Assembly: GCA_029252045.1 (NCBI GenBank)
Contig: JAQXCD010000056.1
Coordinates: 1-63,769 of the forward strand
DNA from: Sulfitobacter sp.
Lineage (GTDB): Bacteria > Pseudomonadota > Alphaproteobacteria > Rhodobacterales > Rhodobacteraceae
Direction of reading: 5' to 3'
DNA length: 63,769 nt
Both the position numbers and the translations under genes were made by a program. Shown here piece by piece: positions 17,795 to 27,283 of the stretch. How positions within the stretch are numbered: position 1 is the stretch's first letter; each line of letters starts with the position of its first letter. The notes under the pieces are model-generated. The model saw only the letters and a program-made list of their open reading frames with translations, did no database searches and was not told the origin of the DNA.

Positions 17795-17802
17795 AGTAGC
17801 CC

Positions 17803-18045
17803 TTAGGCATTCTCGCGCAAATACACAGCAATCTGGTCCTTTAACCGCAAACGCTCGCGGCGCATATTTTGCATGTTGTCATCGCTCGTCGGCTCCACAT
17901 CTGTTTCCGCGCGGTGAATGGTCCGGTTCAGCGTGTGATATTCCTCCGATAATTTGGCAAAATGCGCATCCGACAGCTTGAGCGCCGCAATCTGCGCCAC
18001 CTGCTTTGGAAACTCTTCGACAAGCTCGTGTGGGGTATGTGACAT
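17803..18045 (-). CDS. YdcH-family (DUF465) small protein
   Basis: 80 residues, predicted as a helical hairpin. 'ALKLSDAHFAKLSEEYHTLNRTIHRAE' and the closing 'MRRERLRLKDQIAVYLRE' are typical of the YdcH/DUF465 family, whose function is unknown. The start at 18045 follows AAAGGACATC. It lies 13 bp downstream of the polyphosphate kinase gene on the same strand and is likely co-transcribed with it. Confidence 0.85.
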   Translation of the reverse strand: MSHTPHELVEEFPKQVAQIAALKLSDAHFAKLSEEYHTLNRTIHRAETDVEPTSDDNMQNMRRERLRLKDQIAVYLRENA

Positions 18046-18058
18046 TTGATGTCCTTTC

Positions 18059-18940
18059 CTATTTTTTACGGTGCTTTGGATGCAGGGATGTCGCCAGAAT
18101 ATGTTCGGATTTTTCCAGCAACGCCTCCGCCTGATGGTAAATCTTGGGATCCGCCGCTTGGGCCACCGCATGGTCCTTTTCTGGGTAATCCAGCTGGGAC
18201 AGGAAATGCCGCATGCACGTCAGACGCGCACGTTTCTTGTCGTTTGACCGGATCACGGTCCAAGGTGCGTCGGCGGTGTCGGTATAAAAAAACATCGCTT
18301 CCTTCGCCTCGGTATAATCGTCCCATTTGTCCAGACTGGCGCGGTCTATCGGCGACAGCTTCCAACGTTTCAGCGGGTCTGTTTCGCGCGAGGCAAAGCG
18401 CTGTTTTTGCTCTTCTTGGGTGACGGAAAACCAGTACTTGAACAGGCGCACACCACTGCGGGCCAGCATCTGCTCGAAGTCGGGAGTCTGGCGCATTAAT
18501 TCGAGTTACTCCGCAGGTGTGCAGAAATCCATCACCCGCTCGACCCCAGCGCGGTTATACCACGAGCGGTCATAGAGAACCATTTCACCCGGCGTGGGCA
18601 GGTGTTTGATATAGCGCTGGAAGTACCATTGGCCGCGCTCTTCATCCGTAGGTTTATTCAAGGCAACCACACGGACAGCACGCGGATTTAGATGCTCGGT
18701 AAAGCGCTTGATCGTACCGCCCTTGCCTGCTGCATCGCGCCCCTCAAACAGCAGAACAAACTTCTGCCCCGTCTCCTGCACCCAGTGCTGCACCTTCAGC
18801 AGCTCGACCTGCAACGCCGCCTTTTCCGTCTCATAGGCCTTGCGCGACAGTTTGGTTTTGTACGGGTACTCGCCTTGCTCGAACCCGACAATCTGCGCAT
18901 CCCTAACCTGTTTGGAGTGCTGCTTTTCGCTGGTGGACAT
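18059..18940 (-). pseudogene. ppk2: Polyphosphate kinase 2, interrupted by an in-frame TAA
   Basis: The two halves are in the same frame and together give about 293 codons, a normal PPK2 length. The first half has Walker A 'GRDAAGKGG' (about 67-75) and Walker B '[15 protein letters not shown]'. The second has 'SGVRLFKYWFSVTQEEQ' and 'RETDPLKRWKLSPID'. After 'CTPAE' codon 145 is TAA at 18506-18508, where the family has Tyr; reading resumes as 'LELMRQTPDF'. PPK2 enzymes use polyphosphate to phosphorylate nucleotides. A TAC or TAT to TAA change would separate the P-loop from the lid region. ATG 18496 could restart the second half. Sequencing error is possible. Confidence 0.8.
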
Positions 18941-19142
18941 TTGAACCCCTCTTCGTGAACCGGCCTATGCATCTAGCGTACACCCGCGCCGACGGAGGGT
19001 TCTTTGATACAGATCAAGCCACAACCAAATGTGCTGTTCCCCGGTCTGCCCCCGCCAAGCCGAAGCTGGGAAAGAAGTAGAAAAGCAAAAAAACGCGATA
19101 TACCCGCCGGGATTGAATTTGTTGGTAAAGATTGGAAAACCT

Positions 19143-20534
19143 ATGGGTCCTCTGGCACTTTTTGCATAGCTGTCCGGCTTGTTGCTGACTTCCGTCAGTG
19201 GGTCAAATGATGAAGAGACCATCGAGACGCCAGATGAACCCGACACACCCGAAGAACCAGATGTTCCGGAGGAACCCGACACCCCGGTGGAACCCGACGA
19301 GCCGCTTGATACAGGCGCCTCATTCTCGCAGGATGGGGATACGGTTGAGCTGGAACTGGGCGAGGACGAAACAGGCTCGCTTGCCGTGTTTTATTACACC
19401 GATACCGAAGATAATGGGGACCCCGACGGCTGGGTTCAGGTGAGTGAGGCGCGTTTTTACCTTGTTCCCGATAGCGTGGATTGGTCCGGTCCCGACTGGG
19501 CATCGCAGTCGGACATCCCAAGCCCGACGGGTACGGACACAGACAGTCCTGACTATTACTATGCCCCCTTGCTGGCGGACTTCGAGGCAGACCATGGGCT
19601 TGAGCTTCTGGGCGTTGTTGACCTACTTGCCAACCCTGATGCCCTTGCTGGTGGGATCGTTTCTAACGCACCCGTCACAGGGTATATCGTGGAGGCCAAC
19701 ACCGATGGTGATGATCTGATAAAATTCCTGCCCGAAGACGCGCCTGAGACCCGCGGCGGGGTCGAGGAGACTCCGGTCATCGAAAGCACGACAGGCAGTG
19801 CAGGCACTGACTGGCTAACCAGCAGCACCGACAATATCATTTTGGACGGTGCGGGCGGCGATGGCAATGACTGGATTACCGGACTTGCCGAAGGAACTGC
19901 CTATGGAGGCCAGGGGAAGGACTTTTTGTCCAACTTTGGCAGCGGCAAAGCTGTCCTTTACGGTGAAGAAGGCAACGATTCTGTCCGCGCCTATGGCGCT
20001 GAAAGCGAAGCACATGGCGGCGTAGGTGACGATAACATTGGCGCATATAACGGTGCGACAGATTTTGGCGGCGTTGGTGATGATTTTGTGGCCGTCAACG
20101 GCATCTCGACTGGCTATGGCGGCGTTGGAAATGATCATATCCAGCTTGACTCAGGCTCCACCGGATTTGGCGGCGATGGGGATGATCTGTTCAGACTGTA
20201 TAACTTTTTCGGTGACGAAGATGGCACGGCTACTGCCACGGGTGGTGCAGGTGTTGATACCTATGAAGTTACCGTAAGGAATGCAGCAGGCGGTGAGGCT
20301 GAGGACACCTTCCTTCGCATCACCGACTTTGATCCCGCCGAAGACGTTCTTGAAGTTAAGGGTAATGGGCCAGGTGAACCATTGGGAGACGTCGAAATTG
20401 TTCAGGATCCGGACGGTGCCTATACTGATGTCCGCGTGACCTATGCAAATCGCTATTATCAGAAACCGGGGATTGTAGTGATCCGCCTTGACGGTATGCC
20501 TGCAATCACCCTCGACCATATTATTACCGCCTAA
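19143..20534 (+). pseudogene. RTX-like acidic repeat protein with an in-frame TAG at codon 9
   Basis: From ATG 19143 the frame reads MGPLALFA, then TAG at 19167-19169, then LSGLLLTSVSGSNDEE, which together look like one hydrophobic export or anchor segment broken by a stop. A TTG codon at 19179 is the only near alternative start. The product continues with an acidic Pro/Glu/Asp stretch ('PDTPEEPDVPEEPDTP'), a domain without recognised motif, then Gly/Asp calcium-binding repeats such as 'GGVGDDNIG', 'GGVGDDFVA' and 'GGVGNDHIQ' spaced 17 residues apart, and a C-terminal 'DTFLRITDFDPAEDVLEV' typical of secreted RTX proteins. Probably a secreted calcium-binding protein, now possibly inactive. Confidence 0.65.
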
Positions 20535-20779
20535 CGACCCTGCCGGGGCGTCATTGCGCCTCGGCCTGCTTACCCTCTTGAACCGTGCACAAAGCGGGCC
20601 TATACCGCAGGTAATCGGAATCACTTGGGTGACTGCGATTCTTTGCCTATGCAAAGTGACGATCAAAATGACGATGAATTCTCCGGTGGGCCACCAAGGT
20701 GCAGCCCGACACACAAACCGAAGCTCTGATCGCGCAACAACTTCGTGGCATACCACGAGCATTATAGGAGACGCATCAG
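20535..20779 (+). other. Leader and promoter region of rplS
   Basis: No gene is seen in these 245 bases. A small hairpin CTTTGC-ctat-GCAAAG lies at 20641-20656, beside TCAC/GTGA partners that could form alternative stems. The region could carry a leader-type control of the L19/L31 transcript, but no known riboswitch or protein site was recognised. The ribosome site TAGGAGA lies at the 3' end before the rplS ATG. Confidence 0.35.
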
Positions 20780-21154
20780 ATGAACCTGATCGCACAGATC
20801 GAGGCGGAACACATCGCCGAACTCGCCAAGGAAATCCCCGATTTCCGCGCAGGCGATACCATCCGGGTTGGCTTTAAAGTCACCGAAGGTACGCGCACCC
20901 GCGTACAGAACTATGAAGGTGTTTGCATCAGCCGCAAGCACGGCAAAGGCATCGCCGGCGCATTCACAGTTCGCAAAATCTCATTCGGCGAAGGTGTTGA
21001 GCGCGTATTCCCGCTGCACTCCACCAACATCGACAGCATCACCGTGGTTCGCCGTGGTCGTGTCCGTCGCGCCAAGCTGTACTACCTGCGTGAGCGTCGT
21101 GGTAAGTCCGCACGTATCATCGAGAACACACACTACAAAGCGCCGAAGGGGTAA
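20780..21154 (+). CDS. rplS: 50S ribosomal protein L19
   Basis: 124 residues. '[40 protein letters not shown]', '[25 protein letters not shown]' and '[18 protein letters not shown]' are diagnostic of bL19, which sits at the subunit interface. AGGAG precedes the ATG. In many bacteria it follows trmD directly; here 4.6 kb of other genes lie between. Confidence 0.98.
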   Translation: MNLIAQIEAEHIAELAKEIPDFRAGDTIRVGFKVTEGTRTRVQNYEGVCISRKHGKGIAGAFTVRKISFGEGVERVFPLHSTNIDSITVVRRGRVRRAKLYYLRERRGKSARIIENTHYKAPKG

Positions 21155-21159
21155 GTTAG

Positions 21160-21381
21160 ATGAAGACCGATACACATCCCGAATATCACACGATCAACGT
21201 CAAAATGACCGACGGTACGATCCTGGAAATGAAATCCACATGGGGCAAAGAAGGCGACCAGCTGTCGCTTGATATCGACCCCTCCGTGCACCCCGCATGG
21301 ACAGGTACATCCGGTCGTCTGATGGACACCGGCGGCCGCGTTTCCAAGTTCAAGAACAAATACGCTGGTCTGGGCTTCTAA
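21160..21381 (+). CDS. rpmE: 50S ribosomal protein L31
   Basis: 73 residues. '[20 protein letters not shown]' and '[15 protein letters not shown]' followed by '[12 protein letters not shown]' match bL31. The zinc-binding CxxC of the type-A form is absent, so this is the zinc-independent variant usual in alphaproteobacteria. It follows rplS by 5 bp and is followed by a strong terminator. Confidence 0.96.
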   Translation: MKTDTHPEYHTINVKMTDGTILEMKSTWGKEGDQLSLDIDPSVHPAWTGTSGRLMDTGGRVSKFKNKYAGLGF

Positions 21382-21407
21382 GCCAACTTTGGACCTTCAA
21401 GACATTA

Positions 21408-21439
21408 GGCGCACCTTTGCAAGACGGTGCGCCTTTTTT
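21408..21439 (+). terminator. Rho-independent terminator after rpmE
   Basis: GGCGCACC pairs with GGTGCGCC over a 10-base loop and is followed by six T residues. It ends the rplS-rpmE transcript 26 bp after rpmE. Confidence 0.9.
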
Positions 21440-21456
21440 ATTGGGAGCAGGGGACT

Positions 21457-21768
21457 GTGAAAGACCCTATCGACGAGATCAAACCCTACGAATGTCGCGT
21501 ATGGGGTGCGCTGGTCACCGGTGATAAAGCCGCGGATGAGGCGCTACTGCATCGCGCATTCATCGGCGTGTATTCGGATGGTTTTGCGGATCGCACCGCC
21601 CATAGCGGCCAATTGGACCATGGACCCGCTCTCAAAGGCTATGCGCTGGAAGACGTCAGGACCGAACGTCTCGGGCATGATCATGCCCTGATCTGTTACC
21701 GCGCCACGTTTCAACGCATCACAAGGGATGCCCCCGAAACCATGCACGTCAGTTCAATCTGGCGGTGA
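21457..21768 (+). CDS. NTF2-like / DUF4440-type protein, GTG start
   Basis: About 103 residues from GTG at 21457 with GGGAG upstream; an earlier in-frame GTG lies inside the rpmE terminator and is rejected. 'PYECRVWGALVTGDKAADEALLHRAFIGVYSDGFADRTAHSGQL' resembles the cone-shaped NTF2/SnoaL fold of DUF4440 proteins, with a later 'HDHALICYRATFQR' strand pair. These bind small ligands or act as isomerases; no catalytic role is visible. It lies between rpmE and mipZ and is read in the same direction. Confidence 0.62.
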   Translation: MKDPIDEIKPYECRVWGALVTGDKAADEALLHRAFIGVYSDGFADRTAHSGQLDHGPALKGYALEDVRTERLGHDHALICYRATFQRITRDAPETMHVSSIWR

Positions 21769-21988
21769 CAGGGGAAGGGTTGGGTCAACGTCTTTAGTCA
21801 GGACACACCGGCATTGTGAATTACCGAATGCACGAGCGACGGAGGCCCTGGCTAGAATCCTTCGCCGGTTTGGACGGCCTTTTGCATCCGCATTGCCACG
21901 TTCAACGCTTTCCAAAGCGCTATCGCCTACATATAGTGCGCAAAACACGTTCCTGCGCAAACGCAGGCAAGGCAAAAAGGGCTTGGGC

Positions 21989-22798
21989 ATGGCGCATATT
22001 ATCGTTGTCGGAAACGAAAAAGGCGGCGCAGGGAAATCCACGGTCTCTATGCATGTGGCGACTGCATTGGCACGGATGGGTCACAAAGTCAGCGCACTTG
22101 ATCTGGACCTCCGCCAGCGCACGTTCGGCCGCTATTCCGACAACCGCCAGTCGTTCCTGAAGGACTCGGGCCTCGACCTGCCGAGCCCGCATTGCCACGA
22201 GCTGCCCGAGGTTGATCCCTCAACCCTGAGCCCCGGCGAGAACATCTATGACCACCGCCTGTCCGCTGCGGTGGCCGATCTGGAACCCAACAACGACTTT
22301 ATCCTGATTGATTGCCCCGGCTCGCATACCCGCCTGTCACAGGTTGCGCATTCGTTGGCTGACACCCTGATCACGCCGCTCAACGACAGCTTTATCGACT
22401 TTGACCTGCTGGCCCATACCGACGCTACCGGCGACAAGATCACCGGCCCTTCCGTCTATTCCGAAATGGTCTGGAACGCACGGCAACTGCGTGCGCAGGC
22501 GGGCCTGCCACCGATCGACTGGGTTGTGGTGCGCAACCGCATGGGCGCGCAGCGCATGGTCAACAAAGACAAGATGGAACGCGCCATCCAGAACCTGAGC
22601 AAGCGCATCGGATTCCGCATCGCCCCCGGCTTTAACGAGCGGGTGGTCTTCCGCGAGCTGTTTCCGCGCGGCCTGACCCTGCTGGACCTCAAGGATATCG
22701 GGGTCAAACAGCTCAATATCTCCAACGTTGCAGCACGTCAGGAATTACGCGACCTGATCAAGGCGCTCAAACTGCCCGGCGTCGACGCCGATTTTTAG
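21989..22798 (+). CDS. mipZ: Division plane positioning ATPase MipZ
   Basis: 269 residues. The deviant Walker A 'GNEKGGAGKSTVSMHVATALA' with its signature lysine is followed by 'DLDLRQRTFGRYSDNRQ', 'FILIDCPGSHTRLSQVAH' and 'DWVVVRNRMGAQ'. This matches MipZ of Caulobacter and Rhodobacter, a ParA-like ATPase that forms a bipolar gradient from ParB and blocks FtsZ assembly away from mid-cell. An upstream in-frame ORF extension of 87 codons is not protein-like. Its stop overlaps the convergent EamA gene by four bases. Confidence 0.93.
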   Translation: MAHIIVVGNEKGGAGKSTVSMHVATALARMGHKVSALDLDLRQRTFGRYSDNRQSFLKDSGLDLPSPHCHELPEVDPSTLSPGENIYDHRLSAAVADLEPNNDFILIDCPGSHTRLSQVAHSLADTLITPLNDSFIDFDLLAHTDATGDKITGPSVYSEMVWNARQLRAQAGLPPIDWVVVRNRMGAQRMVNKDKMERAIQNLSKRIGFRIAPGFNERVVFRELFPRGLTLLDLKDIGVKQLNISNVAARQELRDLIKALKLPGVDADF

Positions 22799-23658
22799 GC
22801 CCGTTTGCGTCTTAGCAAAACGATCAGGTTAGAGGCAAACAAAGCCACCAACACAACTGCACCGCCAGCCAGTGCCCAAGGGCCGGGATTTTCACCCAGC
22901 ACCACCCAGACCAGCAGAGGGGCAAATATGCTCTCTCCCAGCACCAACAGTGCAACCTCGGCGCTGGTGATGTAACGCGGCCCGAGCGCCAGAAATATCG
23001 ACGACAGTGCTATAAATCCGGCATGCATCATCACCAGCGGCACCTGGGCCGGCAGCACCGTCATCGGGGCTGCGACTGGCAAAGTTAGAACTGCCATTCC
23101 GATATATGCAAAGGGAACCGCGGCAACCATCGACACATGCCGCATCTGTCGCGCGGCGGTCAGACCCGCAGCAAAGGCAGCGGAAACCGCCAAGGCCATC
23201 AGATCACCTTTGATCGATGCCCCTTTGGTTTCTCCCGATCCGTAGGCAATAATGCTGAGCCCTACTGCGACCGCGCAAATTGTCAGCATCATCCGTTTGG
23301 TGATCGGCTCTCCTAGGAAGACGCGGCTGAACATCATCGCAAACACCGGCATAGAGGCGATGATAAACACGACATTCGCGACTGACGTATGAGCGACAGC
23401 CAAGACAAACATCACACCGCTCAGGCCGGTACACACCCCGTAGATCACACCCGTCCATCCGGTTTGAAAAACCGCGCGGAATGGGGCTGTCCCTTGCCAA
23501 ACCAGCAAACCCAGCCCGATAAGCATACCTGCGTTCAGCAACCGCCAGAACGCAATAGTCAACGGGTCCGCCTCGATCAGCCGCACAAACAGGCTGTCCG
23601 GAACGACAAATAAAACGCCCAGTGACGTGATTGCGATGCCTTTGAGGTGAGGTGTCAT
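22795..23658 (-). CDS. DMT-superfamily (EamA) transporter
   Basis: 287 residues with about ten hydrophobic segments in two EamA halves. 'GVLFVVPDSLFVRLIEADPLTIAFWRLLNAG' opens the first and 'LGPRYITSAEVALLVLGESIFAPLLVWVVLGENPG' is a characteristic ending of the second. A basic tail 'LRRKRA' follows. Inner-membrane exporter of unknown substrate. It converges on mipZ with a four-base overlap and faces an AT-rich upstream region. Confidence 0.88.
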   Translation of the reverse strand: MTPHLKGIAITSLGVLFVVPDSLFVRLIEADPLTIAFWRLLNAGMLIGLGLLVWQGTAPFRAVFQTGWTGVIYGVCTGLSGVMFVLAVAHTSVANVVFIIASMPVFAMMFSRVFLGEPITKRMMLTICAVAVGLSIIAYGSGETKGASIKGDLMALAVSAAFAAGLTAARQMRHVSMVAAVPFAYIGMAVLTLPVAAPMTVLPAQVPLVMMHAGFIALSSIFLALGPRYITSAEVALLVLGESIFAPLLVWVVLGENPGPWALAGGAVVLVALFASNLIVLLRRKRA

Positions 23659-24138
23659 GACGCTATTCGTGGCGGGTTTTTAAAGTTCCGTAAAGTCCTT
23701 GTTTCTCACCCCCCAAATGGGAATCACGAAGCAAAGGCACGTTATTCCCCTGCCCCATCTACCGCAGCAGAGAAACGCGAGAAATAATTCGCTCTTTTTG
23801 GCAAAGCCGTATCAACACTGTCACTTTTCAAGCTCGCCCCAGCGCGACCATACGAGCCCCCAGATGTCGCTTATGGCACACTGCGGGCATGTCGTCCCGA
23901 TTCCACCGCCAAGAGCCAAATGTGGTCTTCCATTTACGCCCCACCCATTTCTACGGCAGGGTTGACGGATGGCCCATATCCCTTGATCATCACATATTAG
24001 TTCGAGCCTCGGCCAATACGGCTGTGTTGCGGGAACATAAAGCAGGGGAAACCTGTGATCACCAAACCCGTGCAGACGGGTCATATGCGACAGCAGCCCA
24101 AGCAGCACGAAGTCGCGCATAAATCAGAGAGGAAGACC
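23659..24138. other. 480-bp divergent intergenic region without a recognised gene
   Basis: It must contain the promoter of the EamA gene (minus) and of the binding-protein gene (plus). I see no convincing small ORF, operator palindrome or RNA. Short ORFs here lack ribosome sites and protein-like text. The last 20 bases hold GAGAGGAAGACC, the ribosome site of the next gene. Confidence 0.5.
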
Positions 24139-25812
24139 ATGACATTCACAACACGCACCGGAACGCCGCTGCCCCAGTCCATTTTGGACAGTGCAGAGCA
24201 CGCGAAAGCCGATCCGGTAAACCGCCGCGAGTTCCTTGCACTCGCAAGCGCCTTCGGCGCCACAACCGCGACCGCCTATGCGATGATCGGAATGGCAGCC
24301 CCTGCAAACGCCGCGTCACATGCTGACAAAAAGATGGGCGGCACCGTGCGCATGCAGATGGAAGTCCGCGCGCTGAAAGACCCGCGCACCTATGACTGGT
24401 CGCAGATCGCGAACTTCTCACGCGGTTGGCTTGAGTATCTGGCGATTTGGGAAAACGACGGCACGTTCACACCGGCGCTTCTCGAAAGCTGGGAAATCAA
24501 CGACAACGCCACCGAGTACACATTGAACGTCCGTAAAGGCGTTAAATGGAACAACGGCGACGACTTCACTGCTGAAGATGTAGCACGCAATATCACCGGC
24601 TGGTGTGACAAGTCCCTCGAGGGCAACTCGATGGCGGGCCGCTTTGGGACATTGGTTGATGAGGCCTCTGGAAAAGCAATCGAAGGCGCCATTGAAGTTG
24701 TGGACAGCCACACCGTCAAGCTGAAGCTGCCTGTACCAGACATCACGCTGATCGCAGGTATGGCCGACTATCCGGCAGCCATCGTGCACAGCTCGTTCAC
24801 GGCGGACTCCATGGTCGACAACCCGATCGGGACCGGTCCTTATTTGCCAGAATCCCTCGAAGTTGGCGTCAAAGGTGTGCTGGTCAAGAATGCAGACCAC
24901 ACATGGTGGGGCACTGATGTGTATGGCGGCCCCTACATCGACCGTCTGGAATACATCGACTACGGTACAGACCCGTCGGCATGGATCGCTGCTGCCGAAG
25001 CTGAGGAAGTCGATGCATTCTACTCCATGGAAGGTGACTTCATTGACATCATTTCCGGTCTTGACGGTTGGGTCGAGCATACAATCGCAACTGCTGCGAC
25101 TATCGTTATCCGCCCGAACCAGCTGGCAGAAGTTGATGGCAAAAAGCCCTACGCCGATGCCCGCGTTCGCAAGGCGCTGTCGATGGCTGTCGATAACAGT
25201 GTGCTTCTGGAACTGGGTCAGGCTGGTCGTGGTCTCACGGCAGAAAACCACCACATTGGCCCAATGCACCCAGAGTTCGCCGAATTGCCACCACGCAAAG
25301 CAGATCCCGCTGGTGCAAAAGCACTGATGGAAGAGGCAGGCATGGCCGATTTCGAGCATGAACTGTTCTCGATCGACGATGCATGGCGGAAGGATACCAC
25401 CGATGCCGTTGCAGCCCAGCTGCGCGATGCGGGTATCAAGGTAAAGCGGACAATTTTGCCCGGCTCCACCTTCTGGAACGACTGGACGAAGTACTCCTTC
25501 TCGTCCACCAACTGGAATGCGCGTCCGCTTGGCGTTCAGATCTGGGCACTTGCATACCGTTCCGGTGAAGCATGGAACGAATTTGGCTGGTCCAACGCTG
25601 AATTTGACGCAATCCTGACCGAAGCGCTGGCAACACCAGATACCGAAAAGCGCCGTGCGCTGATGGCAAAAGGCCAAAAGCTGATCCAGGACGAAGGTGT
25701 GACGATCCAGCCGTACTGGCGCTCGCTCTACAACCACACCAAAGAAGGTCTGGAAGGCGCAGCACACCACATCGGGTTTGAATACCACCCTGCACGGATG
25801 GCGTGGACATAA
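24139..25812 (+). CDS. Family 5 (peptide/nickel type) ABC substrate-binding protein, Tat exported, no permease nearby
   Basis: 557 residues from ATG 24139 after GAGAGGAAG. '[21 protein letters not shown]' is a twin-arginine signal ending in 'APANAAS'. The mature part has family 5 motifs: '[36 protein letters not shown]' and '[13 protein letters not shown]'. It would bind peptides or another small solute in the periplasm after folding in the cytoplasm. No permease or ATPase gene lies beside it: the yej set is 10 kb away with its own binding protein. It could share a distant transporter. Confidence 0.88.
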   Translation: MTFTTRTGTPLPQSILDSAEHAKADPVNRREFLALASAFGATTATAYAMIGMAAPANAASHADKKMGGTVRMQMEVRALKDPRTYDWSQIANFSRGWLEYLAIWENDGTFTPALLESWEINDNATEYTLNVRKGVKWNNGDDFTAEDVARNITGWCDKSLEGNSMAGRFGTLVDEASGKAIEGAIEVVDSHTVKLKLPVPDITLIAGMADYPAAIVHSSFTADSMVDNPIGTGPYLPESLEVGVKGVLVKNADHTWWGTDVYGGPYIDRLEYIDYGTDPSAWIAAAEAEEVDAFYSMEGDFIDIISGLDGWVEHTIATAATIVIRPNQLAEVDGKKPYADARVRKALSMAVDNSVLLELGQAGRGLTAENHHIGPMHPEFAELPPRKADPAGAKALMEEAGMADFEHELFSIDDAWRKDTTDAVAAQLRDAGIKVKRTILPGSTFWNDWTKYSFSSTNWNARPLGVQIWALAYRSGEAWNEFGWSNAEFDAILTEALATPDTEKRRALMAKGQKLIQDEGVTIQPYWRSLYNHTKEGLEGAAHHIGFEYHPARMAWT

Positions 25813-25841
25813 ACCACCTCGTCTAGCCGTATGTTAATTGG

Positions 25842-25872
25842 AAAAGGGCCGCGTTTAACGTGGCCCTTTTTT
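25842..25872 (+). terminator. Rho-independent terminator after the solitary binding protein
   Basis: AAAAGGGCC-GCG pairs with CG-TGGCCCTTTT around a short AT loop, followed by TT and ATG. Strong stem with A and T flanks, 30 bp past the stop. Confidence 0.85.
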
Positions 25873-25901
25873 ATGGGCAACGAATTCCGGAACCCGAATA
25901 G

Positions 25902-25934
25902 AAAAAGCCGCCCCGGCATTACTCGGTGCGGCTT
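25902..25934 (-). terminator. Terminator of the TRAP operon (minus strand)
   Basis: On the minus strand an AAGCCGC / GCGGCTT stem with an inner CCG/CGG pair is followed by TTTTC. It lies 31 bp past the dctM stop, back to back with the terminator of the plus-strand gene. Confidence 0.75.
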
Positions 25935-25964
25935 GGGTTGCGAATTGCAAGGCAGACTGTCCTG

Positions 25965-27281
25965 TCAGCTGAGCAAGAACAACGTGATCGACGGGAAAGC
26001 GACCAGAATAATCACCCGCACAATATCGGAGCCCACAAAGAACATGACCGTTTTATAGGTATCCGTCATCGGCGTCTCCTTATCCATCGAGTTGATGATA
26101 AATAGGTTCATCCCCACGGGCGGCGTGATCAGCCCCACCTCTACCACAATCAGCACAAGTATACCGAACCAGATCGCCACATGCTCGGGGCTCATCCCGA
26201 AGTCCATCGCTGAAATCACCGGAAAGAAGATCGGAACCGTCAGCAGGATCATCGAGAGGCTGTCCATCAGGCACCCAAAGATCAGGTAGAACACAAGGAT
26301 GATTGTCAGCACCAACCACGGACTAAGGCCTTGGCCCACAACCCAATCCGCCATGAACTGTGGCACACCAGACAGCGCTAGGAAGCCGTTGTAGAAGCCC
26401 GCACCCAATACGATGAAAAAGATCATCGCCGTGGTCCGCGCCGTGCCGATCAAGCTTTGCTTCAATATCGCCCAGCCAAGCGAGCCGGACACAAGTGCCA
26501 CCAGCCCCGTTGCCGCCGCACCAATCGCTGCCGCTTCGGTTGGGGTGAACCAGCCAAGATAGATACCGCCAACCACCATCATGAAGATCGCCATCACAGG
26601 CCATGTCTGGGCCAAAGCCTTGAACCGCTCTGCCATCGGAACCGGCGGACGTGTGCCCGCTGCATCCGGATACAGGCGCACATAAATGGAAATGGTCAGC
26701 ACATAGCCCAATGCCGCAAGAATACCGGGAATGAAGGCTGCCAAGAACAGCTTGGCAATGTTTTGCTCGGTCAGGATGGCATAGATCACCAGGATCACCG
26801 AAGGCGGGATCAGAATGCCCAGCGTGCCGCCCGCAGCCAGCGTCGCGGTTGAGAATCCACCCGAATAGCCATAGCGCTTCAGCTCGGGCAGTGCGACCTT
26901 GGACATGGTCGCAGCCGTCGCCAAAGACGAGCCACAGATCGCGCCAAAGCCCGCACAGGCCCCCACAGCGGCCATGGCCACCCCCCCACGGCGGTGACCT
27001 ACAAAGCTCTCTGCTGCGCGGAACAGCGCCGAGGACATGCCCGACAAGGTTGCAAACTGGCCCATCAACAGGAACAGCGGAATGATCGTCAGCGAATAAC
27101 TGGAAAAGGTTGTGTAGGTTTCGGATTTCAGCTTGGCCAGCAAAGGCGTGGGGTTCCCCCCCATCGCCATAAACCAGCCACCAAAGCCGCAGAGCAACAT
27201 GGCAAGGCCGATTGGTGCGCGCAAAAAGACCATCAGCAGTAGGACGGGAAAGGACCAAAAGCCCAGTTCAATATTACTCAT
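25965..27281 (-). CDS. dctM: TRAP transporter large permease subunit (DctM)
   Basis: 438 residues, about 12 membrane helices. 'LMVFLRAPIGLAMLLCGFGGW', 'FLLMGQFATLSGMSSALFRAAESFVGHRRGGVAMAAVGACAGFGAICGSS' and 'AAGGTLGILIPPSVILVIYAILTEQ' are diagnostic of DctM. It is the sodium- or proton-coupled channel of the TRAP importer and works with DctQ and DctP, whose genes are upstream on the same strand. The gap to dctQ is 2 bp. Confidence 0.95.
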   Translation of the reverse strand: MSNIELGFWSFPVLLLMVFLRAPIGLAMLLCGFGGWFMAMGGNPTPLLAKLKSETYTTFSSYSLTIIPLFLLMGQFATLSGMSSALFRAAESFVGHRRGGVAMAAVGACAGFGAICGSSLATAATMSKVALPELKRYGYSGGFSTATLAAGGTLGILIPPSVILVIYAILTEQNIAKLFLAAFIPGILAALGYVLTISIYVRLYPDAAGTRPPVPMAERFKALAQTWPVMAIFMMVVGGIYLGWFTPTEAAAIGAAATGLVALVSGSLGWAILKQSLIGTARTTAMIFFIVLGAGFYNGFLALSGVPQFMADWVVGQGLSPWLVLTIILVFYLIFGCLMDSLSMILLTVPIFFPVISAMDFGMSPEHVAIWFGILVLIVVEVGLITPPVGMNLFIINSMDKETPMTDTYKTVMFFVGSDIVRVIILVAFPSITLFLLS

Positions 27282-27283
27282 GT

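Noticed and set aside
24418-25788. A long antisense ORF over the family 5 binding protein gene
   Set aside because: No family match, no start signal; shadow of the real gene, which has a clear Tat signal and motifs.
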